Of a stretch of DNA of 21,121 nt, positions 10,564 to 19,600 are shown piece after piece. Source of the DNA: Cladosporium sp. IMV 00045 (lineage: Eukaryota; Ascomycota; Dothideomycetes; Cladosporiales; Cladosporiaceae); NCBI GenBank assembly GCA_001931905.2, contig MSJI02000574.1, forward strand, positions 1 to 21,121, given 5' to 3'. A program made the translations under genes and the position numbers. Positions within the stretch are counted from its first letter, which is position 1, and each line of letters begins with the position of its first letter. The notes beneath the pieces were generated by a model that saw nothing but the letters and a program-made list of their open reading frames with translations, was not told where the DNA came from and searched no databases.

Positions 10564-11971
10564 ATGGCGGAGTCCATGGTTCCTCCGCCATATGATGGCG
10601 CCAAACAGGATCTGGAGAATCCCACAGATATCATTCACATGGTCAACTTTGTCACGCAAGGCTTGACGATCGGGCTCTGTACGAGCTTTTGTGCCATTAG
10701 AGCTATTCAAAAAGTGAGAGTAGCAAGCTGGCACGTGGTTTACGATGACTGTAAGTTGCGACGTGGATATCCATCATTGCTAGTCCGGAGCTGACATAAA
10801 CCAGATCTCACCTTGGTGTCATACATTCTGCTGGTCGGATACTGTGCTGGAGGCATTGCCCGTGAGTCTTCTCCGTTGCCAAAGTCAGCAGGTCACTCTT
10901 CTAACATATCATCACAGTCGGCGTTCATGGAGGCGGATATCATGCATGGGAAGTGCCTGCGGAGGAAATGACACCATACTTGAAGGTACGTTTCCCATTC
11001 TACGCGATTCATCCCAAGAAGTCTCCACGCTGACATCTCATCAACAGTCGATGTACGTTACAACGATCTTCTACCCCTTGATGACCCTCTTCATCAAGCT
11101 CAGCATTCTCGCCCTCATCGCGCGCGTCTTCGCCCCCTACAAGCGAAGAGTGCAGGGCATCTACGGCCTCGCCATTCTCCTCATCATCTACTATACAGTT
11201 TCATTGATCCTCAAAGTCCGAGTTTGCATGCCCGTCTCGGCATACTGGAAGGGCGACATGTCCAAATGCATCGATCAGACGGCCGTCTTCACTGCGGATT
11301 CGCTCATTAGTACCGTCACCGACGCTATTATCCTGGTGCTCCCGCTGCCCTTGACGTGGTCGTTGCAAATCACTTTCCAGAAGAAGCTGCGCGTCGGCGG
11401 CATGTTGGCCGTTGGAGGTCTCGCGACTGCGTTCAGTGCATGGCGTCTACACCTCGTTCTCAACGAAGGCAGCTCCACAGATTTGACCATCTTCTTCATT
11501 CAAGTCGTCTTGACCGGGTACGTCGCAGATTATCCATACATCAACTCATCAGACACGCGACTGACAATTCCTCAAAGTAACGCCGAAGCCGGCATCGCCC
11601 TCATTTGTTGCTGCCTCCCAGCCGCAGTCGGCCAGTTCAAATTCCTCCGCGACAAAGTAGCCTACGGCTCCTCAAACAACACCGGTGGCGGCCACTACAA
11701 CACCAACTCCTCCGCCAACATGACCAACACGCGCAAAACGGCCGCTCGGCGAAAGTGGCAGGAGGACACGCGCACATCGCTGGACGAAGTCGAGCTCGTC
11801 GCGCACGCGCAAGGAAATGCCACGCCCGTGAACGGCCTGGACCACACGGGAATCATGCGGAAAGTCGAGGTCACGCACGCGGTCAGCTATTACGGCTCGG
11901 ACGCCTCGTCGGACAAAGCCAGCAAGGCGGAGAGCAAGAGCGAGGAGAAAGCGGAGCGTGGAATGTCTTGA
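10564..11971 (+). CDS. Fungal rhodopsin-domain 7TM membrane protein, 391 aa, five exons
   Basis: It belongs to the fungal 'rhodopsin domain' family of heptahelical proteins related to Pth11/SAT5-type proteins; this is not a retinal-binding opsin. The five exons are 10564-10750, 10805-10861, 10918-10985, 11048-11517 and 11578-11971. The introns are 54, 56, 62 and 60 nt, in phases 1, 1, 0 and 2. Family marks are H-G-G-G-Y-H-A-W after TM2, K-L-S-I-L-A-L-I-A-R-V-F in TM3, C-M-P-V-S-A-Y-W with a partner Cys in the following loop (M-S-K-C-I-D), L-P-L-P-L-T-W, A-W-R-L, and E-A-G-I-A-L-I-C-C-C-L-P-A in TM7. No CFEM domain precedes the first helix. The cytosolic tail of about 120 residues is Asn/Ser/Lys-rich. 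The ligand and function are unknown. The ATG at 10564 has context ACAAGATGG. Confidence 0.9.
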
Positions 11972-13025
11972 TTTCTTGGTGGATTTTCTTGGGGATGGTT
12001 TGGCTTTTGGTTTCTGCTGGGTCTTACTTCTTTTATTCCGCGATACCCATTCGAGTCCGGGACTGGAGGGTACAGAACGGGACCTCTACACGACGACTGT
12101 CTCTTTGCTATGTATTACTACCAGTCGAATAATAGATCGTCCGATCACCGGCCCTTTTTAGGCTGGGTTGGGACTTTTGAAACTTCTCACGCGATTTCTC
12201 TGCCAAAGCACGTATGGCTGTCCACCAGAATCCTACGTCCCTTCACCACCACCGAGACCTCGTAAGCAACCGCTACAACAAATCTTGACTACACATCCAC
12301 ACACGCGACATTCACTCGAACCAACATTAAACTTCAAAGCTTGCGACTCGCCTCAACGCAAGAGGCGTTATCGTTTTTTTAGTGGATGAAAGTAGGGCTG
12401 ACAACGCGCGGAAGGGAAATTTGCCGGAACATGTACTATAATATCAATAGAACCCGAATGGTATATGCAATAATATGCATAAGGTATGTGAATCATACAA
12501 ACTCCACCCGAACATTGAATACCGATGGCATGGTACTATGGCTCCATTTGTTTGATGCAGCTGTGGTTCGGGGGCAGGGCATCCGATGGGGAAGTCGAGG
12601 AAGTATCCTTGGCTCTGGGTGAGACGGGATTTGGGCATACGCGTCTCATGACGGCGAGTGTGTTTGTGATGACTTTCGAGTTGGAAAAGTCGCGCTTATG
12701 TGAGGAGTACATTTGTCTTCCTACTCTCGAGAACACACATCGGTATTGAACACAAGAAGTGGCATTTAGAGTAGAGAGAGCGTTAGGTAACCTTATGTGA
12801 CTGACTTGTGTTGATTGAATTCGAGTCAGCCAGCCGCCTCCCGCTGTCCCGCCGCTTTCACAAGCAAATCCACGCTGCCCGCAAACATGCTACCCCTCGA
12901 TGCCGTGCCTGAAATTCGGACATCACCAAAACAAACGCACATATATACAAAAAAATAATTGCCACTCTGGGAACGCCAGATTGCACATAGCAGTAGCCAG
13001 TCATATCTCACAAGTCAGAGAAACG
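11972..13025. other. Intergenic, 1.05 kb
   Basis: This region holds the 3' UTR of the 7TM gene and the promoter of the TXNDC9-like gene. No gene is supported; open frames of 60-78 codons on both strands look random. A 10-bp core AATACCGATG near 12518 recurs inverted near 12738 (CATCGGTATT), too short to call a transposon end. A TATA-like TATATA at 12942-12947 lies about 80 nt before the next gene. Confidence 0.6.
12942..12947 (+). promoter_or_regulatory. TATA-like element of the TXNDC9-like gene
   Basis: ACATATATACAAAAAAATAA contains TATATA, 79 nt upstream of the chosen ATG (13026). It lies inside the 42-codon in-frame extension that begins at ATG 12900. If it is the real promoter element, that upstream ATG is not transcribed and 13026 is the start. 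Confidence 0.4.
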
Positions 13026-13661
13026 ATGGCACCCCTCGACGCCAACGTAGCCAAAGTCCTAGACAGGCAACAACCCACCGACTCGGACGACGAAGACGCC
13101 CTCATCGCCGAGCTGGAAGAGGAATCCGACAACGCCACCTTCGCAGCCATGCGCGAGCGGCGCCTGCAACAACTGCACGCGGAGCTCAACCGCGCCAAAA
13201 TCCAAAAGGAAGCCTCCTACGGCACCTACCAGGAGATCAAGGACGAGAAGCAGCTCATGAGCATCACGACCAGCAGCAAGTACTGCGTCGTGCACTTCAT
13301 GAAACCGGACTTCAATCGCTGCCGCATCATGGACGAGAAGCTGAGGCCGGTCGCCGAGAAGCATTACGAGACGAGGATTGTCAGCATTAATGTTGAGAAT
13401 GCGTCTTTCCTTGTTGTCAAGCTTGGCATTCAGGTCTTGCCTTGCGTCATTTCTTTCATTGACGGTGTGGGCGTTGATCGTATCATCGGCTTCGAGGGCT
13501 TGGGTACGAAGCCAGACTCTTTCAAGCTGGCGCAGTTGGAGGACCGGTTGCTGGCTTGTGGCGTTTTGGAGAGAGCTAAGATTACGGAAGTTGATGAGAG
13601 GACGAGGACGAAGCAGAGGCTGAGGCCTGAGGAAGATAATGATGACGATGAATGGGAATAG
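13026..13661 (+). CDS. plp1: Phosducin-like / thioredoxin-domain protein 9 (Plp1, TXNDC9), 211 aa
   Basis: TXNDC9/Plp1 proteins are cytosolic co-chaperones that bind the CCT/TRiC chaperonin and modulate tubulin and actin folding. An acidic start (D-S-D-D-E-D, E-L-E-E-E) leads to a charged helix at about 35-75 (F-A-A-M-R-E-R-R-L-Q-Q-L). A thioredoxin-like fold follows at about 80-180. The usual CxxC redox site is absent: the position reads F-N-R-C-R-I-M-D-E with one Cys99, as in the family, so it is not expected to be a reductase. The cis-Pro region is V-L-P-C at 137-140. The tail is acidic (E-E-D-N-D-D-D-E-W-E). There is no intron. The length is slightly shorter than human TXNDC9 and yeast Plp1. 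The 3' end converges on the next gene, with 130 bp between stops. Confidence 0.93.
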   Translation: MAPLDANVAKVLDRQQPTDSDDEDALIAELEEESDNATFAAMRERRLQQLHAELNRAKIQKEASYGTYQEIKDEKQLMSITTSSKYCVVHFMKPDFNRCRIMDEKLRPVAEKHYETRIVSINVENASFLVVKLGIQVLPCVISFIDGVGVDRIIGFEGLGTKPDSFKLAQLEDRLLACGVLERAKITEVDERTRTKQRLRPEEDNDDDEWE

Positions 13662-13791
13662 ATTACCAGCCTACGAGTTTCGTCCCTTATCGCCTTTGCC
13701 ACCGAGGATTGCACCAGATCGCGGATGAGAGCACGAAAAGTCCTTTCTCTCAAAGGAACAGACCACAGCTACCACGAGGCCACACCGCCGT

Positions 13792-15011
13792 CTACTCACG
13801 CCTCTCTTCCTCCTCGACTTTCTCCAACCAAGTCCCCTCCGGCAGCACCTCATCCCCCTCGCCCTCCTTCTGCCCAATCGCCGCACCACACCACCACTCC
13901 CCCTCCTCCCCACGCCAAACACAATGATTCTTCAACCACCAATCGACAACTTCGCCATCCAACCAACTCGCCTTCGCCACGCCCGCCTCATCCCCCTTCA
14001 ACCTCACAGCACACCTAGGCCCGCCCGCGATTCCCTTCCCACAGACGAAATCCCTCTTATCCTCCGCCACACGCTTCTCGTGCGTCACGCTCCAAACCAC
14101 ACCAGCGACGATCAGCGCACTGCCGACCAACACTACCATGCCAAGCACAACGTGCAAAAGCCGATCGTGTCTGCACCGCCAGAGGAAAGACCTGCGGCGC
14201 TGCCGCTCTTCAGCTCCCGCTTCCCCTCCTCCTTCCGCTTCAGAAGTCTGATCCCTACCACCACCATCCGCCTCCCCACCCCCCGTAGCCCGAATCTTCG
14301 GATCCCAAAACATCGACCAACTCCTACTCTGGAAAAGCGAAGCAACCGTACTCTTCCTCCTCCCACCCCCACTCGCACTCCCGACTTTCTCCCCCGTCCC
14401 AGCAGTCGCAGTCGCAGACGACCTTGAACTCGGCGGCGGAACGAGACTATCCGCTCTCTTACCCGATGTCGAGAAAGAAGCAGACCCTGACGGGCAGGCC
14501 AGGGATCCTCGCGGCCCTTGGGCTGCGGTTGCGCAGCGTTTAGGCGTCGTGGGAGGCTGGTACTGGGGCGAGGCGAAGCGAATGGTCGGTTGGGTGCGTG
14601 GCGGGGGTGGGTTGTTGAGGGTTTCGCGCGGGACGGCCGTGGAGGGGCGGTCGGTGAAGCGGTAGGGGGGTTGGGGTTGGGGTTGGGGTTGGGGTTGGGA
14701 ATGGGCGCGTGGGTGGGATCTTGATCCTGATCTTGATGCTGATGCTGTTGTCCTCGTTGATGTTGTCGCCGGGATCGTCTCGAGCCTACTCAGCGGCACA
14801 GCGACAGAAGGGCGCGACTAAGGCAGGAGAAAGGCGAGAGCGTTCGTCAGCACGACTTGTTGTCGGTGGATAGTTCCGAATTGGCAGAAACGTTTGGGGA
14901 GACTGGATGAAGAAGCAAACTCACCGGCTGCTGTATGATACCCCTGCTATGTTTCCTGCGATCCTGGCGCATTTTGGCGAGGTCTGAGGCGTTCATCGTT
15001 GCCGGAGACAT
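13792..15011 (-). CDS. Hypothetical single-pass membrane protein with Cys-containing C-terminal domain, 370 aa, two exons
   Basis: I do not recognise a named family. Exon 1 (15011-14925) and exon 2 (14817-13792) join across a 107-nt intron (GTGAGT donor, CCTTAG acceptor, phase 0). Residues 1-240 are low-complexity and basic: Ser/Thr/Arg-rich, then a Pro-Gln repeat (about 70-80), Pro-rich and Gly-rich segments. A single membrane helix lies at about 249-273 (LLHVVLGMVVLVGSALIVAG), preceded by a basic R-Q-R-R-R-S-F-L-W-R-C-R cluster. The 97-residue C-terminal part has four cysteines (288, 298, 328, 339) and Trp-rich motifs (D-W-W-L-K-N-H-C-V-W; E-W-W-C-G). By the positive-inside rule, the N-terminus is cytosolic and the Cys domain faces lumen or cell exterior. 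The ATG at 15011 has A at -3; ATG 14996 is an alternative. Confidence 0.75.
14665..14699. repeat. (GGGGTT)n tandem repeat inside a CDS
   Basis: Five G4 runs and a G3 run separated by TT lie on the plus strand, the template strand for the minus-strand gene here. In the protein it encodes the Pro-Gln repeat (PQPQPQPQ). The pattern can form a G-quadruplex and can change length by slippage in 6-bp, frame-preserving steps. Confidence 0.9.
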
Positions 15012-15569
15012 TCTTATGTTTATTTTGTTTTTGGTGAGACGAGGAGGTATCAATGGAGTGATGTTGAGCGTTGCGAATTCACGGATGGCGATAATCGATA
15101 GACATGTACAAAAGGAACAAAACAGAATAGAAACGATTCACACCTGAGACGAAGAGTGGTAGCATTGAGCAGTAGTGGGGCGAATGGTATGATTTGCTTC
15201 TCCAGCATGATTATTGGATCTTCACGAATGCTTCCCCTCGTTGGAAGGTAGAGTGTGGGTTCGAAGCCATTGCGGGTGTTGGGATGGTCAGCATTGAGGA
15301 GCGGCGAGGCCAAACTTCCGTTCGATTGGACGAATCCAAAATTCCAATGGCGGAGTGTTTCAAGACAGGAAGGTTTGAGAATCGATCGGTTGGATGAGAA
15401 GGGAGTGTGTCGTGAGCTGTGAGATTCATATGTAGAGTGGAGAAAGAGAAAGTCGGACATCTTGTTGTTTATCTTTCCAAAATAATGGCGTGAGATCTAA
15501 TAAATGCAAGCAAGCCATCTACTAATAAAGCGGCGCAAACTCCCACACAGAAAGTGCTGCAACAGCACC
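15012..15569. other. Intergenic, membrane protein promoter / aminopeptidase 3' region
   Basis: This 558-bp gap lies between two tandem minus-strand genes. It contains a 136-codon open frame on the minus strand from ATG 15460 to 15050 with no recognisable family. It could be a long upstream open frame in the leader of the membrane-protein gene, or chance. No clear TATA box is seen. Confidence 0.5.
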
Positions 15570-17570
15570 TCAGTAAGGCGCACACTCCCTCTCCAGCCAC
15601 TTCCTCGTGACCTCGTCATCCTTGAAGAAATGCTCCGTCTTCTCCTTCACCTCAGCGTGATACTCATTCAACCAGTTCTTCTCCCCCTCGCTCAACAGCC
15701 CCACGTCCACCAGCTTCCTACACATAGGAACCATAGTGACGTGCTCGAAGCCGAGATAAGGCTTGTCGCCGAACTTGTGCTTCGTCTGGACTTCCTTCAC
15801 CATGACGACGTTCTCAATGCGGATGCCGTAGTTGCCGTCCTCGTAGTAGCCCGGCTCGTTGCTGATGACGTTGCCGATGGCGAGGGGCACTTCGGAGTAC
15901 TGCACGCGCGTTCCGATGCCGATGGGCCCTTCGTGCACGTTCAGGAAGGACCCGATGCCGTGGCCCGTGCCGTGGCGGTAGTCCAGACCGTACTGCCAGA
16001 GGTGCTGGCGCGCCATGGCGTCGATGGCGAAGCCGGATGTGCCTTTGGGGAAGCGCGTTTGCTCCAGCGCGATGTGGCCTTTCAGGACGAGGGTGTAGGC
16101 TTCGCGTTCTTGCGAGGTGGGCTGGCCGAAGTGAAGGGTGCGGGTGGTGTCGGTCGTGCCGTCGAAGTATTGGCAGCCGGAGTCGCAGAGGTAGATTTTG
16201 GATGGGTCGATGATGGAGCAGTTGCCGGGCTCGGCTTTGTAGTGGATTACGGCTGCGTTGGGCCCGGTGGAGGAGATGGTGTCGAAGCTGAGGCCGGCGA
16301 ATTTGTCGTGCTTGCTGCGGATTGCCTCGAGTTTGTCGGAGGCTTGGACTTCGTCGAGGGTGGTCTTTTTCTCGATGAGCTCGTGCTCGAGCCAAGCGAA
16401 GTACTCGCTCAGTGCAGCGCCGTCGCGGATGTGGCATTGGCGCATTCCTTCCAGTTCGGTAGGGTTCTTGACAGCCTTTGCATCGCCAACTGGTGAGCGG
16501 ACTTCGTCGACCTTCTCTTCACCTCCAAGCGCTTGGGAGAGTGCCCATGATGCCTTGGTGGAGATGAGATACTTGCGCGGCTTAGAGTCTGAAGCAGCGG
16601 ATGATGATAGAGCGGCAATATCGGAGAAGATCTCGTCATATGGCCGGATAGTGACACCAGACAGGTGCGACTTGGCCTGTTCTGGGAGCTTAGACTCATC
16701 GATGTAGAGCTTCACATCTGAAGGGGTGATGACAGCATATGCGAAGAAAACCGGGTTGTAGGGAATGTCGTTGCCGCGGAGGTTGAACAGCCAGGCGATC
16801 TCGTCAAGCATGCTGACGACGAAGCCAGCGGACTTTTTCTTCTCCAGTTCCTTCCTGAGTTCCTCAATCTTCTCCCCGAAAGCCTTCCCGGCATATTCAT
16901 GGCCATGGACCTTGACCGGCTCGTTAGGCCGGTCTGGTCTGTCTTTGCCCCATACTTGATCCACGAGGTTGTCTTTGACAGCGACCAAGTCTTTGCCTCC
17001 CTTCTTCTTGATCTTCTCGGCCAGCTTCCTCGCGTCAGGCGCGGTCAGCGTGGTGCGATCGGCACCAACGATCTTCTTTCCCGCACCCTCGCTTGCCTGC
17101 TCGGCGGTCCAGTCCTGCCACGAAGGGACGTCCTGGAGACCCTGCTTTAGGAGTGTCCAGTTGGAATCGAGCTGCTTGCTCGCTTGATTGAAGTAACGTC
17201 CATCGGTCGCCAAAGCGGCCTTGTCGAGTGTAATGACGGCCGTTCCAGCAGATCCAGAGAAGCCGGAAATAAACTCTCGCCGGGCATCGCTTGGAGCTAT
17301 GTACTCGGATTGATGCGAGTCTTCCGAGGGCACGACTAGGGCAGGGCGTCAGTCAGCGTTCATGCGCGGCTGTCATGGCTTGTGCGTACTGTAAATATCT
17401 ACCTTCTGCTGGGCCATGAGCTCGCGCAAGCGCTGCAGGCGGGCGGTCGTGTTGACCTGATCCATAGCGACCGGCTTCTGCTGCGGAGCTCTCAGAAGAG
17501 ATGAGATGGTGAAGTTGCGGACGGGCCTTCGCGCAGATGAGGCGACTAGGCGGGAGAAGGGTCTGAACAT
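15570..17570 (-). CDS. AMPP: Xaa-Pro aminopeptidase P, 648 aa (613 aa from internal Met), two exons
   Basis: This metalloenzyme (M24B) removes the N-terminal residue from peptides with Pro at position 2. Exon 1 (17570-17390) and exon 2 (17335-15570) join across a 54-nt intron (GTACGC donor, CCTAG acceptor, phase 1), giving K-V-D-I-Y-I-V-P-S-E-D-S-H. The three-domain creatinase/prolidase-like layout is intact. The two-metal site is complete, by analogy to human XPNPEP1: Asp445 and Asp456 in [12 protein letters not shown], His519 in G-T-G-H-G-I-G-S-F, Glu554 in S-N-E-P-G-Y and Glu568 in R-I-E-N-V. The first 35 residues are Arg-rich with no acidic residue and look like a mitochondrial presequence. 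A second in-frame Met (36, at 17465) gives the canonical cytosolic-length enzyme of 613 aa. It is divergent from argJ. Confidence 0.96.
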
Positions 17571-17801
17571 GAGATGTTGACCCAAAGGTGAGAGAGTAGC
17601 GGGTGTGACAGCAAGTGGATAGATCGATATGCGGGCAGTATGCAGCTAGGCCTATCTCGCAGGCTGTCAGTACGGGCAGGCGATCGTATGCGCTTCCGGC
17701 TGCTGTCAACGCCGACCTCGCCGACAAGCTCAATGGTGGATGGAGAGAGATTCAACCGAGGAATAGCCGCGATATCTGATCAAGGATCGCGTACTGCCAG
17801 T

Positions 17802-17808
17802 TGAGTCA
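17802..17808. promoter_or_regulatory. CPC1/Gcn4-type TGAGTCA site
   Basis: A perfect heptamer inside GTTGAGTCAACTC, 250 nt upstream of the argJ ATG. Context with argJ makes general amino-acid control the likely reading. Confidence 0.6.
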
Positions 17809-17884
17809 ACTCATACCACACCACCTCTCCTCGCAATTGGTATATGTGACTCTCTAGAGGTAGAGGACAGAGACTGGGATAGAC

Positions 17885-17891
17885 TGAGTCA
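17885..17891. promoter_or_regulatory. CPC1/Gcn4-type TGAGTCA site (second copy)
   Basis: A second perfect heptamer (ACTGAGTCACC), 77 bp downstream of the first and 167 nt before the argJ ATG. Two perfect copies in one 487-bp gap are unlikely by chance. Confidence 0.6.
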
Positions 17892-18057
17892 CCGTCGTTG
17901 GTGTGAATACACCTCCATACACCCGGCATTCGGGTTCTGGTGTGTCACCAGCTGCCATTGGCTTTTGGCCGTTTCAACCTCATCACATACAGGACATCAC
18001 CCGCTACATCAAAACATTCTTCCAGGCTGAGAAGATTGCCATTGGAATACCACCAAC

Positions 18058-18848
18058 ATGGCACCCAAACCAGCGGGAGCTGCCAAGCGGGCCTTCTCAG
18101 CTGTCTTCCAGGTCCGCCAATATTCAGCACCGGCTGACCGCTCAATCCCACCGGCGAAGCAGAAATATGTCCCTACTTCTGGCACTTATCCCAAAGGCTT
18201 TCTCGCCGGTAGTGCCCATGCCGGTGTCAAAGCCAGCAACACCAAATATGACGATCTGGCCCTGGTGACATCCGAGAAACCCTGCAATGCTGCGGCTGTC
18301 TTCACCCGCAATATCTTCAAGGCTGCTCCAGTCACCGTATCCATGAACATTTTGAGTAACCGCTGGAACCAAGGCATCCGTGGCGTCGTCGTCAACTCAG
18401 GATGCGCCAACGCTGTAACCGGTCAGGGCGGAATGGACGACGCAAAGGCCATGGCCACCGCCACCGACAAAGAATTCGGTGCTGAATCGACTTCCAAGCC
18501 CTCGACGCTGGTCATGAGCACCGGAGTCATTGGCCAGAGGTTGCCCATCAAGAAGATCACCGACGCCATCCCTTCGCTCAAGGAGTCTCTTGGCTACACT
18601 CATGAGCACTGGTTGAAGGCTGCCCAAGCCATCTGCACCACCGACACCTTCCCCAAGCTCATCTCCCGCACCTTCACCCTCCCCTCGCAGCCCGACACCA
18701 CCTATACCATCGCAGGCATGACCAAAGGCGCCGGCATGATCCACCCCAACATGGCCACCCTCCTTGGAATCATCTGCACCGACGTGGGGATTGACAAGAA
18801 GTCGATCCTCAACATACTGCGCTCGTCCACCAACAGAAGTTTCAACAA

Positions 18849-18884
<36 letters not shown>

Positions 18885-19569
18885 CGTCGCCCTGCTCGCC
18901 AACGGCGCTGCAGCACCCCCGGGAACGAAGCCTCTCTATACAGTCAAGAAGGACTCCGGCGATGAGCCCCACCCCGACCTGCCGGCCTTCAAGAAGGTGC
19001 TGTCGGACTTCATGGCCGACCTCGCCAAGCTAGTGGTCCGCGACGGCGAAGGCGCGACCAAATTCGTGACGATCCGCGTGCAGACCGACGGCCCACCGAT
19101 CATCGCGCGCCGCGCCGCCGTCAGCATCGCCACCAGCGCGCTGGTCAAGACGGCCCTCTACGGCAAAGACGCCAACTGGGGCCGCATCCTGTGCGCCATC
19201 GGCTACGCGCCTGGCATCATCGGCTCGCGCGAGCTCAACCTCGCAAGTCCCCCGGTCTCGACCGAATCGCAGCACCGCGTGGACGACGACGTCGTCAAGG
19301 AATACAAACCCGTGCGCCCTTCGGCGACGAGCGTGTCTTTCGTGCCGGCGGACGGCAGTGAGGAGCTGAAATTGCTGGTGCGCGGCGAGCCCGAGCAGGT
19401 CGACGAGGAGCGCGCCAAGCAGATCCTCGAGATGGAGGACCTCGAGATCCTCGTCAACTTGCGCGACGTTCCTAACTCTGAGGGGCGCAGGCCGAAATAC
19501 CAGGAGGTTTTCTGGACGTGCGATTTCAGCCATGAGTATGTTACTATCAATGGCGATTACAGGACTTGA
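18058..19569 (+). CDS. argJ: Mitochondrial bifunctional ornithine acetyltransferase / N-acetylglutamate synthase, 503 aa
   Basis: It transfers the acetyl group from N-acetylornithine to glutamate, closing the acetyl cycle of arginine synthesis in the mitochondrial matrix; bifunctional members also make acetylglutamate from acetyl-CoA. It is an N-terminal nucleophile enzyme that cuts itself before a Thr. Here that is Thr234 in [15 protein letters not shown], giving alpha (1-233) and beta (234-503) chains. N-S-G-C-A-N-A at 113-119, S-T-G-V-I-G at 154-159 and K-D-A-N-W-G-R-I-L in the beta chain are family motifs. The first 25 residues (K4, K10, R11, R20, no acid) look like a presequence, with V-R-Q-Y-S-A-P a likely processing site. 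There is no intron. Context at ATG is CCAACATGG. The upstream promoter has two CPC1/Gcn4-type sites. Confidence 0.97.
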
Positions 19570-19600
19570 TCGATCAATGGCGATCCATAGGACTTGAGAT
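19546..19600 (+). repeat. Imperfect tandem duplication across the argJ stop
   Basis: Unit 1 (19546-19572) and unit 2 (19573-19600) share ATCAATGGCGAT, a short variable part, then AGGACTTGA. Unit 1 encodes the last residues I-N-G-D-Y-R-T and the stop; unit 2 lies in the 3' UTR. Confidence 0.8.

Larger units (their letters stand above)
17571..18057. promoter_or_regulatory. Bidirectional promoter of AMPP and argJ with CPC1/Gcn4-type sites
   Basis: This 487-bp gap separates two diverging start codons. Two perfect TGAGTCA sites (17802-17808 and 17885-17891) and one near-match TGACTCT (17847-17853) lie 167-256 nt upstream of the argJ ATG. TGASTCA is the binding site of Gcn4/CPC1/CpcA, the general amino-acid-control activator, and argJ is an arginine-biosynthesis gene. 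Inverted CCAAT (ATTGG) also occurs near 17836-17840. Confidence 0.7.

Noticed and set aside
10844..11971. Single 375-codon open frame as the 7TM gene
   Set aside because: It reads through two introns (10986-11047 and 11518-11577) by chance and lacks TM1-2. The five-exon model restores family motifs at every junction.
12510..12750. Possible MITE with inverted AATACCGATG ends
   Set aside because: The inverted match is only 10 bp with no target-site duplication visible.
12900..13025. N-terminal 42-residue extension of the TXNDC9-like protein
   Set aside because: It contains a TATATA promoter-like element and is not family-like; ATG 13026 fits better.
15257..15268. tRNA B-box-like GGGTTCGAAGCC
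   Set aside because: No matching A box or cloverleaf can be built around it.
15504..16496. 330-codon plus-strand open frame opposite aminopeptidase P
   Set aside because: Shadow of a strongly conserved enzyme on the other strand; no protein family character and no ATG-led structure of its own.
18397..18972. 191-codon minus-strand open frame inside argJ
   Set aside because: Antisense shadow of argJ; Gly/Val/Asp-rich with no motif.
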